Shown: positions 49,389-61,739, numbered from the stretch's first letter. The stretch: DNA of 64,000 bases from Emydura subglobosa (GCA_007922225.1 ML679956.1:71540111-71604110); one strand, 5' to 3'. Notes: generated by a model from the sequence alone, not told the origin. Translations and numbers: made by a program.

Positions 49389-51164
49389 TAGGCTCTTTTT
49401 TTAAACCAAGAATTATTTCTAGCCCTCACTGTTGTGAAGAAAACCTTAATCTTGGACTTAACCAATGCTTTGCTGTCTGCATGTGTCTGCACACAGTCTG
49501 AAACAATAACTCTGATGTCTGAATTGCACTACTCATCTCAATGAGGTGAACTAGGACACCTAGAGATGACAATATCCACATAATTAGCTATTTCACTGCT
49601 GATAATTTTAGCAGAAACACCCAGCTGATGTGTTTACTGCACAATCCTAAATTGCTTCTCATTTCCCCAAAAGCCAGAATTTCCTACTCTTCCAGATTTT
49701 TACCTAAGAGCTTCTACTAAACTGTCCAGCACCATCAGTACAAGACTATATGGCAGATTGTAAACTGACAGCATGGCACAAGCATAAACTGGATTGAATA
49801 TGAAGAACATAGCACTGCCATACTGATTGCATTTTTTCATGTTTGTATTTAAACTAAAAAAAGATGCAGGGTTTTCAATTATCTGAAACTGCGGCAGAAT
49901 TTCCATAGGACCTAGGAACTCTATGATATCTTAGAGTTCCATATGTCTTTTCCAGTCATTGCCAGGTGACATCGATCCAGTGACAATGACTTTTTCCTCC
50001 TTAACTGCCAAACTTTGCTCTGAGAGGCAATCAAGATTCTTTCCTCTCACATAGTACCTCTAGGAGGAGATACTACAGGCCAAGTTCTGAACTGTTATGT
50101 TGGACAACCCCAAATATTCAGTGGGTAACAGAGCAGAATTTGACCCTACAATCTCATTCTAGTTAACTTTTTCATCTATCCATAATGATCTTCCTCCTAC
50201 ATAGATGTACTGATGAGGCACCAGAAGCAGTAAAAACACTTCCACGTGACAAAAGATAGCATTTATGACTGAGGACAGCAGAATTATGAGCAATAAGAAG
50301 CTTGGTTTATTATAGCAGGAGATACTGTTAGTTTGTCAATCTCACCTCTTCCATTTGATCATAACTTTCTGAAGCTTTCATTTTTTGTGCTGACACAGGC
50401 TTGCTCTCTGATCAAAGAGGAGTTTCTTTTGGGAAGTTTCAGTAAAACCAGTTTCGTCCTTTGAATATCAGGAGAGTGAAAATGGCTAGGGCAGAAAACT
50501 GAAGTTAGGCCCTTGATGAGAAGAGCCTTTGTGTGTTCCAGTGAAAACTCATTTTAATTTGATCGAGTTATAAGCCTTTCAAAGTTGCACTTCATGCATA
50601 CACAAAACAGTTGGTATGATTTCCTTTAAGCAGTGTTTGGAATGAAAGTCAGCTACACTGAGCAGGAGACTGGCGCTAACTTAACAGTGTAGCAAAAAAG
50701 TAAATGCACAGAGTGAATCCAGAGCTCTTACCTCATTCACTGTGCATCTTGCAAGATATGATCTATGCAGCTTTTAAGGCCTTGCTGGAGAGAGCTGTCT
50801 CCTGCAGACTTCCCAGAGTGCAGAGTAGAAGAGCTCCCTCTAAGAAAACCTTGTAAGGTGTGTGGGATTCAGCATTTGATGTCATGTTGTGTAGCCAAAC
50901 AGTTCCATATCACAGAATTTCTTTTAATCTCCCTAGGAGATTACAACAAAAACCATGTTAAACACTCAAAAGTCAGGAAGTGACAAAGTTAAAGGACTTT
51001 TTAAAAAAAAGTCATACCTGTCTCAAAGTTACTTTTGAAAAAACATTCCATTGTTAGATCTAACACCTGGTAAAATTACTGTGATTGAGGAATGAAAGAT
51101 TTCTGTGTAATCTGTTCACGTTGTGGACTTGACAACGCATTTGAGTCTACCCAGCTTACTCAAA

Positions 51165-51424
51165 GGGTATGTCTACACTGCAATTAGACCCCCATGGCTG
51201 GTCCACATCTGCTGACGTAGGTTCTGGCTAAGAGGCCTATTTATTTAACTGTGGTGTAACCGTCAGGTTAGGGCTAGAGTTTAGACTCTAGGACCTTGTG
51301 AGGTCAGAGGGTCCCAGAGCTTGGACCTGAGCCAAAATGTCTACACTGCAATTAAATAGCCCCTTAACCCAAGTCAGCTGGCACAGGCCAGCCACAGGTG
51401 TCTAATTACAATGTAGACATACCC
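51165..51424. mobile_element. MITE with 24-base inverted ends
   Basis: The ends 'gggtatgtctacactgcaat' (left) and the inverse of 'attacaatgtagacataccc' (right) match over 24 bases with two differences. The two halves are also inverted copies of each other for much of the 260 bases, for example 'gctggtccacatctgctgac' against 'gtcagctggcacaggccagc'. Non-coding. Confidence 0.75.
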
Positions 51425-52344
51425 AGATTGTGTGGGTCTGGTATACAGCAACAGAGAGAAAAAGGGATGTAAAAGATAACAAAACCCATCATTTTAAAAC
51501 CACAAAAACTATTAGCATTTCAAGACAGGTGTAGGACCAAAACTGTTTCAATTATCTAGATCTCGAGCAGCATCCCTTTAAGGCTGCATATTAAGCCACA
51601 GCACTGCCCCCTTGTGTTTATGTGCTATTGAACATACAGCATTTCTCAACACAATAGGGTTTATATCTATCATTTTAGATATGTAGATTTATAGGCTTGG
51701 GAGAATTTCATTTGATTTATCTTTTATAATTTCAACTCATAATATCAATGTTTATTTTAAAGCTTCCTTAGATTTTTATCTATTTAAATGTTTATAATAG
51801 CAGGAAGTTATTGGAAGCCAGCCAATTATTTAATGATAGGACACAGGAAGATCCAAAAAGGTTTATAAACTGTTAAAACACAAACTGTCCTTATTGTATG
51901 TCAAAATATATGAAGTAAATACACTTAAATTAACAAATCATACTCGGTTTTACTATTCATTTATTCATCCTTTTGTAACAAGCCTAATTCAAAAGTCAAA
52001 CATTGGATTTTGACTCTAATAAGTTCACAAGCAACATTTTTCTTCTTTGCTCATCTGTAAATTTCAGTTCTCATCAATGGAAATATTTTTTCATCAGTGT
52101 GTATGTATATGGTGAAATTGACATTTACTGACATTTAATAAAAATCTAACCCTTCCAAGTCTACGTTTTCCATTCAGATATACTCAGACCACCTACTGAC
52201 CTAACAGCCTAACTTCATTCACTCAGATTTTATTTTTAAATACATGTTCTCTTCACTAACATACATATGTCAACCTATTTAGTCAGCAGTCACATACTAT
52301 GTAGTCCTTTGAGGCACCATTAGTCTTCTTGAAGTACAATTCAA

Positions 52345-52640
52345 GAGATGGAATGGTGTCCCTGTGGTGAAAGCACTGGATTGATGGTCAAGAATCTGGG
52401 TTCTAGTCCTGACTGTCTCACACAAGAAATGTGTGACCTTGGGCAAGCCACACAGGGCTTGATTTTCTGAAGTGCTAAGCATGAACGGCTCCAGATAAAG
52501 TCAAAGGGAGCTACAGCAATTTTGAAAGTCAGACTCTTCATCTCTGTGCCTCAGTTGCTCAGCTGTGACAGGAGGGCAGGAAAATGAACTGGACAAATCA
52601 CTAGTCTAACCTTGTATGGCAATTTCCATTTTCCTAATAC
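52345..52640 (+). repeat. MIR-type SINE, well recognisable
   Basis: Sense orientation: 'tggtgaaagcactggattg', a B-box-like GGTTCTAGTCC at 52399-52409, 'gtgtgaccttgggcaagcca', and 'ctctgtgcctcagttgctca'. An insert of about 80 bases separates the last two blocks. Confidence 0.72.
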
Positions 52641-55600
52641 AGCAGCAGCCTTTTCTATTGGCAATTATTCTATGATTATTTTCTATACTCACATTGTTCA
52701 CATCTCTGTGTCTTCTAAGCTTGCAGGTAAAAGTCTAATACTACATTGTAAGTGAAATAGTTTGATCAAGGAAAACACTTTATAAAAAGATAAGTTTTAA
52801 CAGATTACAGATTCAATATCCATTTGTAATGAAAATATCTAGCTTTATGAAACAGTGGTATTGTTTGCCATTTTAAAGGCTCGGATATTTAAGTTTTATA
52901 AGAGCTCAGGTCAACATCTAGAGCCTTAATGGACCAGCTCCTGTTTCCACCAAGAGCTCCAGCCTCTGCAATAAAGTAGTCATTACCAACTTTAAAAAGC
53001 TGAATATGCTGGTATGAATTGATTCTCTCAGATTCAGTCAGTTACGTAAGCAATAATATTCCAGGGTGTGCATTTGTCAGCCAATATATACGCCCCATGG
53101 GTATGCTGAGGAGCCAAGCACATCCAAATGCCTCAAGCACATCCACGATATTTGACTACTGGCTGAGAAATGTCTACCCCAGTTACTACACTTATAAAGT
53201 GGCTTATTGACAATTAATGTATGAAATATTAATCTTTCCAAGAAACTAACTCCACTGGAACTAACTGCCATCCAGGAACAAACCACAGTGAGGCTTCCTG
53301 GTGTCTCACTCCCCCCAAAATAGCTAAAGGAAACAGAAGCAGCGACCTTTACCCTCTTCTCAAGTCAGCTGGAAAGGCAGCCAACCTGATTCCATCTATA
53401 ATGAGGTACTTTTTCCAGCCATCCTCTTTAGGAGAGTGGTATGACTGCTGTTTGATTTTTTTCTTTTAAACACCCTCAGCCTACATCCTCCTTCCATGCC
53501 AACTGGAGGGAGCAGGGGCTGGCAACAGAATCAGGGCTGAATAGAATACACCTTTTCCTTCATTTTCCAGATGATCAGGTGAGAGGAAGGATTCAAAGAC
53601 AAATGATTGGCCCCACTTTACTAAGTGGTGGTAACCAGATTCTAAGCATCTAGAAACCCCCACTATTCAAAAGAGGGACATCTAGCTGCTTAAGGGAGTT
53701 TACAGTCCACGCACTTGTGTTTGGATTTTATAGCTTGGAGCATAAGTTATGCTGGTGAGGGCTAGTCACATAGATACGTAGATATTCAAAGCACTTTGAA
53801 TCTACTGGGCAAATTTACTTTGTGTTTCTCTTAAATTAACTCAAATTGGTTTTGGAAAAGCTTTAATACAGCCTAAAACCAATAGAAAGTTTTCCACTTT
53901 AAAAAACAATTCAGTAAAAAGGTTTGATATCTTCTTTAGACGTTTCCCAATAGCATTCTAAATCTGAACACTGAGAACTTGAAATGGAAATTGACTTAGC
54001 TTAGCCAATGAAAATAAATGGAGAAATGCCAGAAGCAAACAAAGTGAGAGTGTGAAAACTGAACTCGATTTTGTGACCTTCATTTTCCATAATTTATAGC
54101 ATTAGTAACAAAGGAAAAAATTTGTTTAAATTATTTAGCCATATGCAATTGACTGTAGTTATAATTCAGCAACAGTTACCATACAAGACACACAGGTAAA
54201 TCATCATTTCTAGTTCCCAAACAAACAGATTCTATATAGCTTATTACTGGATAAATTTCTCCCATTCCCTTTCCTACTCCCTTTACATAAAAGCATTCTA
54301 ACTGCTATTACAGGAAGTGGATATTTATGAGTACTATTTCATTAAAATTCAGAGAACTAGACTATGTTTTCTGAGATGCTTTTGTGGGTGGCAACAGAAT
54401 AGTAATCAACCTCTCCCACCCACCCACATTCCCCAAGATCCGCTTGAAAATATACTACACACCTAAATGCCACTGAATTAAGCTACAAAAAACTCTACTG
54501 TTCAGGGGCAATGCCCAAGTAAAACAGCTATCCACATACCCAGCTGCTAGGAAAGGGGAAAAATCTTAATGTGTGTTAAATTTTAGACTTCACTTCTGGA
54601 AGGGAGAAGGAACACGCACATTCACTCTTTGTTTGTCCCCCTTCCACCCCAGAGCCTTCTGACTGCCGTGAAGGCAGCAGTTTGGGGGCACAGGGGTTAA
54701 AAGGGAGAAGAGAGGGTATTATCTGCTAGTTTACCTCTGCCCTGCCTCTGGTTTTAGGTTATCCTCCTCAGTTAACAGCTTGCTTCCATACTGCTCCATA
54801 GCTTTCTGAAAATGCGGCAGTATGAATGTGAGAGATCTGAGTATACTCAATTTCATTGTTATCCAGGGGCTCCCAATAGCAATTGTGAGAACCCACAGAA
54901 CTCTAGTTGGTCTTCACTCTAGCAGATGGGGAAGCAGCAGCAGCCGGCAACAGGGCTATCTTTCTGCAGACTTCAGAAAACAGCATTGCATTATTTACAT
55001 GTAACCCACATTTGGACAGTTATTGTTACAATCATAAGGGAAAGAGACTACTTTTTAAAATGAAGCCAGATTCCACAGCAGTTGATACTGACCCAGGAAA
55101 GATTCCTATTTACAACAGGCACACCCAACAAATGTATCCATTTCAGTTTGCAGTAAATTTTGTTTGTTTGTTTTAAATTAATGTCAAGTTTTGATCCTGA
55201 GCAAGATCATTTGCAATATTACATAAAAGGAGTCTATATTTACACAGTGTAATGAATATAGGCAATAATATATACCTTTTTGAATGAATCACATCCACTG
55301 CTGAGAAACAGGTTTTTAATCCTAGATAGAAAAACTATAGGGTGATTCTTCCAGATTCAGAAAATAAGTTCCCTTATGAGTGTATTGTCTCTTAACTGTT
55401 GACTAAGATGCTACATTGACCACTGGAGCAATATGAGATTCCTGCATAGATATTTACAGGCAGAGAATTAGTGAGAGGAAATATGGGATCAGAGAAGAGG
55501 GTGAAAAATTGATTTCCTTTAGTTAAGCATCAAAAACAGCTGAGTATGTTACATACTGAGTGCTAGGTTGAAAACCTAGAGAACCACATTTGTAATCACC

Positions 55601-56613
55601 AATAAAGTAAAGTACCTTAAAAGCATTACTTCAAGGCTTAGCACTTTCCATGCTGGATCCCCTCTTTGACCATGACCACAAATTTTAAGCCTATAAATCT
55701 GGAGTCATGAGAACCCAGTAAGCCCCTGACGAGAGTTAGAGGGTATGTGGGGAAAAAGGAGGGGAAAAGTTTAATTGCTTAGCCAACCCTGAGACATTTT
55801 GTCCCTCAAATTATGTACATGCTATAAGACTTAAATCACATATGCATCCTGTACATTTGCAGACATTCCTACATTTAGAAGGGGTAAGAAAAGAGCAGAG
55901 CAATAAAACCATATATAAACACATTTCAATATGTTCCACAAAAGTATGCAATATAGTCCAGAATCCTGACGCAGTCTTTCAGGGAGCAGTTGGCATCCAG
56001 AAACTCAGCATAGAGATTGTGGGGGAGAGGGGAGAAGAAAAAGGAATGAAAAAGCCCACAACCTATCTATGTCCTCCTAGTAATTGTTAGACACTCTTCA
56101 CACAGTTGTTCGGCAGCTCCCTTGAAAGCAGCTGTTGGGAGTTTAAATGTCTCCCTCAGCCATGTGTGAATTTCCTTTCCCCCCAGCACAGACTAACATC
56201 TAAAATTGTAAATAAGAGCAGAACTTTATAAAGGAAAAAAAATCCACACAAATATTTGGGCTTGTGCAGGGGCACCTCTTACTGGACTCCCACAAGCAAA
56301 GCACCTCTTATGAATAGCTGCAATTCCTCCCCAGATTGGGAGATACTGGAACCTAGTGGCAGCTTTTTCCACCTTCTGCTTCTTCACAGGACAAGCCCAA
56401 TTTTTGACACCAGCCTCCCAAGGGCATGTGTTCCTGGGAAGGGTTTAATAAGTGCTAATTCTCACAATTTAGTTTCCCCAGCCTCTAGGCACCAGACTCT
56501 CCCCCTTCCTCAACACCGCTGATCCCAATAGGCTAAAGGAAGAAAATGGAACCTGATCTGATGGACCAGCAATGGGAATTTCCAATACTTCCAGAAGGAT
56601 TACACACACACAA

Positions 56614-56616
<3 letters not shown>

Positions 56617-56653
<37 letters not shown>
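56617..56653. repeat. (CA)n microsatellite
   Basis: A run of about 18 CA units, preceded by a shorter CA run at 56601-56611. Frames read across it give His-Thr or Cys-Val runs and are not genes. Confidence 0.95.
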
Positions 56654-56654
<1 letters not shown>

Positions 56655-57199
56655 GCTTTAGGTCCTGCCTACTTTTAAAACAATGCCAAGAATTTACTCT
56701 CTGTAACCATAATTTTCCCAAACTCTTCCAACCTAGGGACAGGAAGCAGGTCTCTGTGTTACAGAGATGCAAGGCCTAAGCATAACAGAACTGTCCTCAT
56801 TTATAAACTTCAAAAGATAAAAGCTTTTATACAGAATAAACTAAAAATTAACTTCTCTTCTAAGACCTTGGCTAACAACCCCACCTACCTCTCCACCCAC
56901 TCCCACCTCATTCTCTGCCTCTCTGGTGAAATGGGACATGAGACACGGACCTTACATTCACCTGTGGCACCCAATACGTAATCTGTTAGATACTCAGTTT
57001 GCAGCAATATAACCGTCACACCACCATACTACTGACAGAGTGACTAAATAAGAAAGATTGAGTCAATCAGTACAGAGAGATCTACCACGATGAGGTTTAA
57101 ATCAAGATTAAGTCATTCAGAAGAGCAAGGGCTGCTGCCTCAAACTGAAGGGAGAATGAATGAGAGAGATTTCAAATAAAGATGCTTAAAAGCAAAATG

Positions 57200-57217
57200 C
57201 CCCCCCCCCCCCCCCAA
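57200..57217. repeat. C homopolymer
   Basis: About 17-18 consecutive C in intron 1. A likely source of length variation or sequencing error. Confidence 0.9.
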
Positions 57218-58205
57218 CAGACCAATATACAGTGCCTTGAAATTAATAATCACTACATGGATGGACTCTCCCTTCTGACTGAATACAGCTTGGAGCAGCT
57301 GCTCTATAAAGGAAACGGTATATTCCAGAGTCCAAGGAGGAGAAACTGCCCTTCATTATTTACCTAATCCCTAAAACAAACATCTTACTGCCTCATCCTT
57401 CCCAGCAGCCAAGACAGACCACGCACAGACAGCATGACACCCAAAGTGGGCAGGCAGCCGCCCACAACTGATACCTCCAACCCCAAAACAGAGACATCCA
57501 AAAAAATAATAATAATCAGGGAATATAAACACTCCCTTTTCCAAATGAGAAGCCAGAGAATTTGAAACCCATGAACCCCGACAGAAGGAAAAGAGATATT
57601 AGACCACAGGCTACAACACACACCTCTCAGGAGAAAAAATACTGAGTCTCCTAGAGACACTCCCAGGAACACACATATACCGATTAATTTTGAGATGCAA
57701 GAACAGAGACACTAGTGTAAAAGTATAATCCCTTCCAGTTATAACAGAGACATCCCCCCCCCTGCTGAAATCCCTACACTACAGGAATAGAAACAGCCAC
57801 ACACGTCTGCCAGAGACACACCCCCCACTCCTGAAATCCCTGCACCACAGGAGCAGAAACACACGGCACGGAGCTGCCGGACCCGCCCCCCGAAAGCTGA
57901 GAATCGCCCACGCCCCAGGAGCAGAGAGACAGCTCCCTGCAGAGCCCGAGCAGACCCCGAGACAGCCGCCCGTTTCCTGGTCGCTCACAAAGACCCTCAG
58001 CAGGAAGCACCGCCCCAGCCCCCAGCAGGAATCACTCCCCCAGATCCAGAATCCGGATCCGAGCGAGACACGCCCGGCCCTACGCCCCCGGAGCAGGAAC
58101 AGGGCCAGCGGCCAGCCCGTGTGCGCGGGGCTGGGGCAGACACACACCTCCCGCCCGGCCCGTCTCCAGAGCGGGGGGAGGCGCACCCACCCCCGGGCAG
58201 GCATA

Positions 58206-58224
58206 GACACACACACACACACCC
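58206..58224. repeat. Short CA repeat in the CpG island
   Basis: About nine AC/CA units at the 3' side of exon 1 (in gene sense), inside intron 1 just past the donor. Confidence 0.85.
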
Positions 58225-58472
58225 ACCCCGGACCCTTCCCGCAGGAGCCAGAGCCGATCTGGCGCAGACCCGCCCACTAGCCCCTCGGCCCGGGTCTAGC
58301 GCAGCCTCGTCCCCCCCCCCCGGCTCCCAGCCCCCTCGGTCCGGTCCGGGTCAGACCCGCCCCAGCCGTCTCCCGGGCTGACGTAGTCACCGCCGCCGCC
58401 GCAGCGGGAGGGCAGCCCAGGCCCGTGCCCGTGCCCGGCTCCCCCAGCGGGCTCCCCGCGCGCCCCACTCAC

Positions 58473-58542
58473 CGATCACCTCCTGCAGCTCGTAGTCATC
58501 CCTGTTGATGGACCAGGGCAGGGAGCTGGGGTCCTCGGCCAT
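58473..58542 (-). CDS. OXSR1: OXSR1 coding exon 1 (residues 1-23 plus first base of codon 24)
   Basis: First coding exon of oxidative-stress-responsive kinase 1, a Ste20-family serine/threonine kinase. WNK kinases activate it, and it phosphorylates cation-chloride cotransporters (NKCC/KCC) in the cytoplasm. The start ATG (58542-58540) lies in a near-ideal Kozak context, GCCGCCATGG. The peptide begins MAEDPSSLPWSINRDDYE and runs to the conserved ELQEVI just before the glycine loop. The exon ends at a consensus GTGAGT donor after the first base of the glycine-24 codon (phase 1), which joins exactly to exon 2. STK39/SPAK, the paralogue, has a long Ala/Pro-rich N-terminus; the short acidic N-terminus here identifies OXSR1. 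The exon sits in a CpG island. Known: kinase family and pathway. Seen: sequence, Kozak and splice site. The 5' UTR lies at higher coordinates and its start is unknown. Confidence 0.96.
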
Positions 58543-58800
58543 GGCGGCGGCGCTCCCCGCGGGCGCACCGAGCTCAGCGCCGGGCGGGCTGGCGGGCGGG
58601 CGGGAGAGCTGGGAAGGACGGAGAGAGGCGCGCAGCCCTGCTGCTGTCCGCGCGGCGCCACCACAGCCGCGGCCGCCCCGCCTCCTAAGCCCCTCCCCCC
58701 CCTCGCGCGCACCGCCTCCGTCCTCTCCTGCCTCCCCATTGGCTGGGGTGTCAGCCGCAGGGGGGGAGGAAGGAGGGGGTACGGTCAGTCACGTGGGGCG
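58543..58800 (-). promoter_or_regulatory. OXSR1: OXSR1 5' UTR and proximal promoter
   Basis: The region just upstream of the ATG is very GC-rich. On the minus strand a CCAAT box lies at 58742-58738 (ATTGG on plus). GC boxes are near 58674-58684 and 58796-58803. A CACGTG E-box (USF/MYC type) lies at 58790-58795. No convincing TATA box is seen. An NF-Y-type CCAAT box usually sits 60-100 bases before the start, so transcription probably begins around 58600-58680, giving a short 5' UTR. The motifs are read from sequence; their use and the start site are inference. Confidence 0.7.
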
Positions 58801-58967
58801 GGGCCCCGTCGAAACCATAAAAAAAAAAAAAGCCCATAGAAAAAGCGGCACATAGAATTCAGAACCCCCCCGCTCAAACCAGGTAAGCGCTACCATGGCA
58901 ACCTCTCTCCCCCCCCCCCACTATCCTGAGCCCTCCCTCCACCACCTGCCCATGCCCAGACGAGGGA

Positions 58968-59400
58968 TGACGTCACCCGCACACGCCTGCCGACGCCATC
59001 TTGAGAGAGGTATGGGTCATCCGCCATCTTGAATGAGGCGCTTGCCCGGCCCCGCCCGCATTTGAGACCCCCTTTCCCTCCCCCATTCCCACCATCGCGT
59101 GAATGGCTGCTTTTAGCCAGTCAGCCAGCGAAGGATAAAGACTTGGCTGTTCTGTAAGCCGGAGGGAGTTGGGATGAGAGACCTTCCCCCCATGCCACAC
59201 ACAAGATGGCGGCTGCTTGCCTCTTACCCGCCTTCTCAGGGAGGTGCGAAAAAGGACTCGCCCCCTAGTCTCAGCCACCGCCGTTGAGTGGGCCTCGGCT
59301 ATGAACTCTCCAGCAGCCATTGGCTGAAAGGCTGCCAATCGCTTGTAGCCCCGCCTCCGTCTGTATATGTGCACTGAGTGTGTGAGCAGCTAGTCTTCTC
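58968..59400. promoter_or_regulatory. Distal promoter motif cluster (CRE, YY1-like, CCAAT, GC box)
   Basis: A full CRE palindrome TGACGTCA is at 58968-58975. Two YY1-like motifs with the AAGATGG core on the minus strand are at 58995-59002 and 59021-59030. A third, on the plus strand (AAGATGGCGGC), is at 59203-59213. CCAAT boxes occur in both orientations at 59319-59323 and 59335-59339, followed by a GC box at 59349-59358 and a weak TATA-like GTATATGT at 59363-59370. The plus-strand order CCAAT, GC box, TATA-like and then a pyrimidine-rich stretch near 59395 could start a divergent transcript. The motifs are seen; their activity is inferred. Confidence 0.5.
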
Positions 59401-59666
59401 TCTTGCAGGGGGAAGGGACAGGGGGAGGTGGGGAAGAGGCAATAGGCGGGGGGGCAAAAAGGGAGGGACGCAGAGATGGGCAAAGGGACAGGTCTGTGAC
59501 AGTGTTCCAGCAAGCTCAGCTGTAGGGTGGGGCTCTGTGCAAAGGGAGCCACACAGAGCCTCTGCAGCTGGACTCAGTCTGCACCGCCCAGCCAGGGTGG
59601 CCCTGGGGAAGGCCTGATTAGCATCACTTCATGCAGCAGGGCCACCCAGCAGATCACCCCCTAGGC

Positions 59667-59875
59667 GGGTGTTTCCCATCGGATGCGCCGCAGCACCCCG
59701 GTGCGCCGGCAGGCCAGAGCAGCTGTGCCACGGCGTTTTTTGAAAAACGACTGGAAGAATTCCAAATTGGCTCCTAAATATTCCTGCGTTCATGGGGAGA
59801 CTATATGATGGTGCGCCTCAAAATAATGAAAGATCTACCGGTGTGCCATGGCAGAGAAAAGTTTGGGAACCAGTG
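59667..59875. mobile_element. hAT-type MITE upstream of the promoter
   Basis: The ends 'gggtgtttcccat' and 'gtttgggaaccagtg' are inverted. Flanks ccctaggc (59659-59666) and acctaggc (59876-59883) match at seven of eight bases, as expected for an old 8-base duplication. It contains 'gtgcgccggcaggcc' and 'ggtgtgccatggcag'. This marks the upstream edge of the CpG island. Confidence 0.6.
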
Positions 59876-59883
59876 ACCTAGGC

Positions 59884-61000
59884 CCTGCACGCTAGGAGTC
59901 ACGTCACCCATGCCTGACCCAATCCTGGTATTTCCAAGAGCATCTGATTTTGCTGCAATGATCCCAGCTAATTCAGGCAATGGTTTGGGATATTAATAGT
60001 TCTCCAGTGGTCACTTTCACACTGCAGTGCTGTGACATTTTGTTACAGTGTATCAAAACTACACTACCTGGAAGTTTCTGCCAGATTGGGCAATCTCAAA
60101 GAAGCATTCCCAGGGAAAAGTAAACAATTGGCACAGAGCAACTGAAAAATGGAGGGCAATTCTGGATACGGCACAACCTAAACCCCTAATGTTAGGAAAA
60201 GTACCATAATATTTCTAATGCCTGCGCATATTAGACAGCCCTGTTCCTCAATATTAAGTTGTATGAACATCAACTGTCCATCTTCGAAAAATGAAGGGCA
60301 AAGAAATCTTTGATCCCAGGAAACAGGCAGTTCAACCCTGGGGTTTAGATTATCGTGTTAAATTAACTAAACCAGTCTCCCCAGGAGCTGGTGCTTTCTC
60401 TTCTTTGTTGTATGCATATTTCCAAAGCTTGGATTAATTCAGTGGGCAGATGCAGTTGTCCACCACAGATACTTTTGTGTTCCATATTCTGTATTTAAAA
60501 ACAGAGAGAGGTTATGTTGGGTGTCATTTGGTATAGAAGGAAGGTCACCCTTTTGTCTCCCTTCTAGGTCTCCCAGCTGCCAAAGTCTTCTGCATGCTCC
60601 CCTCCCTAATTTCAATATTGAGTAATATGATCAGACTATTTTATTCAAGCCAGGTCAATCTAAGTATTCTGACTGGTTAATAACCATGATATAATCCTGG
60701 CAGTATCTTCTGGGTATCTCAGCATGATAAAGCCCCTACAATTATGACATAGTACAATAGAACCCAAAGACAGGACAGGAGAATCACTGTGCTCGGTGCT
60801 TTACAAACACAGAGTGAAAGATTCTGCCTTTAGACAGCTTGCAATCTGAGGCCTTGAGCCTGCAACAGGCTGCACAGAGGTGCACAGCTGAGCCTGCATG
60901 CAGCCCCATTGACCCATGTGCATGGCAGAAGTAGAGCCTAAGGGGAAAAAAAGATGACTCTGAAGGACTGGAGAGAGGAAGAGGATAACCATAATAACAT
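59884..61000. other. Upstream flank, nothing identified apart from one weak SINE-like fragment
   Basis: AT-rich intergenic sequence with no gene visible. At about 60715-60850 there is a degenerate copy of the 'ggtgctttacaaacacag' SINE-like family also seen at 27.5 and 46.7 kb. Confidence 0.6.
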
Positions 61001-61739
61001 GAATTTACATGGGCTAGAGAGACAAAGTGGTTGAGGTAATATCTGTTATTGGACCAACTTCTGTTGGTGAAAGGACAATCTTTGAAGCTACCCAGAGTTC
61101 TTCTTCAGATCATAGATTAATTATGCACAGCACTGGATGCTTTCAAGACACATAAAATAGATTAAATAGTTTGTTCTTTTTTAGTGCCAGAGACAACTGA
61201 AATCAGCTGGAACATTTGGCAAAATCTGGCATTTCTGTGTTGGGTTTTATTTTTGCTTTCTAGTCTACATGGCCACTATCCTTACAGATATTATTGTAAG
61301 TCACAGAGAACATATTCCATTAATGTTTTGCATTGTTATTTTAGCCGTGTTGGTGCCAGGACCTTAGAGAGACAAGCTGGGTGAGGTAATATCTTTGATT
61401 GTGCCAACTTCTGTTAGTTGAGAAAGATAAGTTTTCAAGCTTACACAGAGCTCTTCTTCAGGTCTGGAAAATGTACTCTCAAGAGTGTCACAGCTAAATA
61501 CAAGGTGGACCAGGTTGTTTAGCATATGACATTAACACATATTTCAAAGGACTGTTCACAGTGAAGTGGCCTGTCAACAACTCTACAGACATGGAGGATG
61601 GAGAGAACGCTTGGAGGATATTTATTAGTGGGTTATATATTGTTGTAATAAGTCATAAATCCAGAGTCTCTGTTAAGTCCATGGGAACAGTCATGGATAC
61701 TAGGATGGCTCCCCAGTATGCCAAACCTCTTCAGGGGGC

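Larger units (their letters stand above)
30503..58472 (-). other. OXSR1 intron 1 and its unassigned stretches
   Basis: This 28.0-kb GT-AG intron holds most of the larger repeats, listed separately. No gene is seen in 30503-32306, 32478-34250, 35048-37471, 42407-44655, 45700-45994, 46860-47865, 48150-48855, 49390-51160, 51430-52340 or 52645-56610. Within these, 33760-33850 resembles the 'gcctagcacaatggggcc' SINE-like family. The stretch 36640-37010 looks like a dispersed LTR-like repeat, 37020-37210 is strongly purine-rich, and 42690-43620 may be another LTR-like copy. The stretch 52.7-56.6 kb is notably repeat-poor. Confidence 0.75.
57850..59650. promoter_or_regulatory. CpG island over OXSR1 exon 1
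   Basis: C+G content and CpG frequency rise sharply around 57.85 kb, peak at 58.1-58.75 kb around exon 1, and fade after about 59.65 kb. The surroundings are AT-rich and CpG-poor. This is the usual setting of a broadly expressed gene promoter. The edges are judged by eye. Confidence 0.8.

Noticed and set aside
56533..56779. Open frames with Cys-Val or His-Thr runs
   Set aside because: They are translations of the (CA)n microsatellite.
57779..58222. 147-residue minus-strand open frame in the CpG island
   Set aside because: It lies in intron 1 just past the exon 1 donor, is Gly/Cys/Arg-rich through base composition, and overlaps two other equally open frames.
30390..58542. STK39/SPAK instead of OXSR1
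   Set aside because: The short N-terminus without an Ala/Pro-rich region, and [14 protein letters not shown] and [11 protein letters not shown] all favour OXSR1.
58505..58855. 116-residue plus-strand open frame over exon 1
   Set aside because: It is antisense to OXSR1 exon 1 and its 5' UTR, with Ala/Pro/Gly-rich composition produced by the CpG island. No family resemblance.
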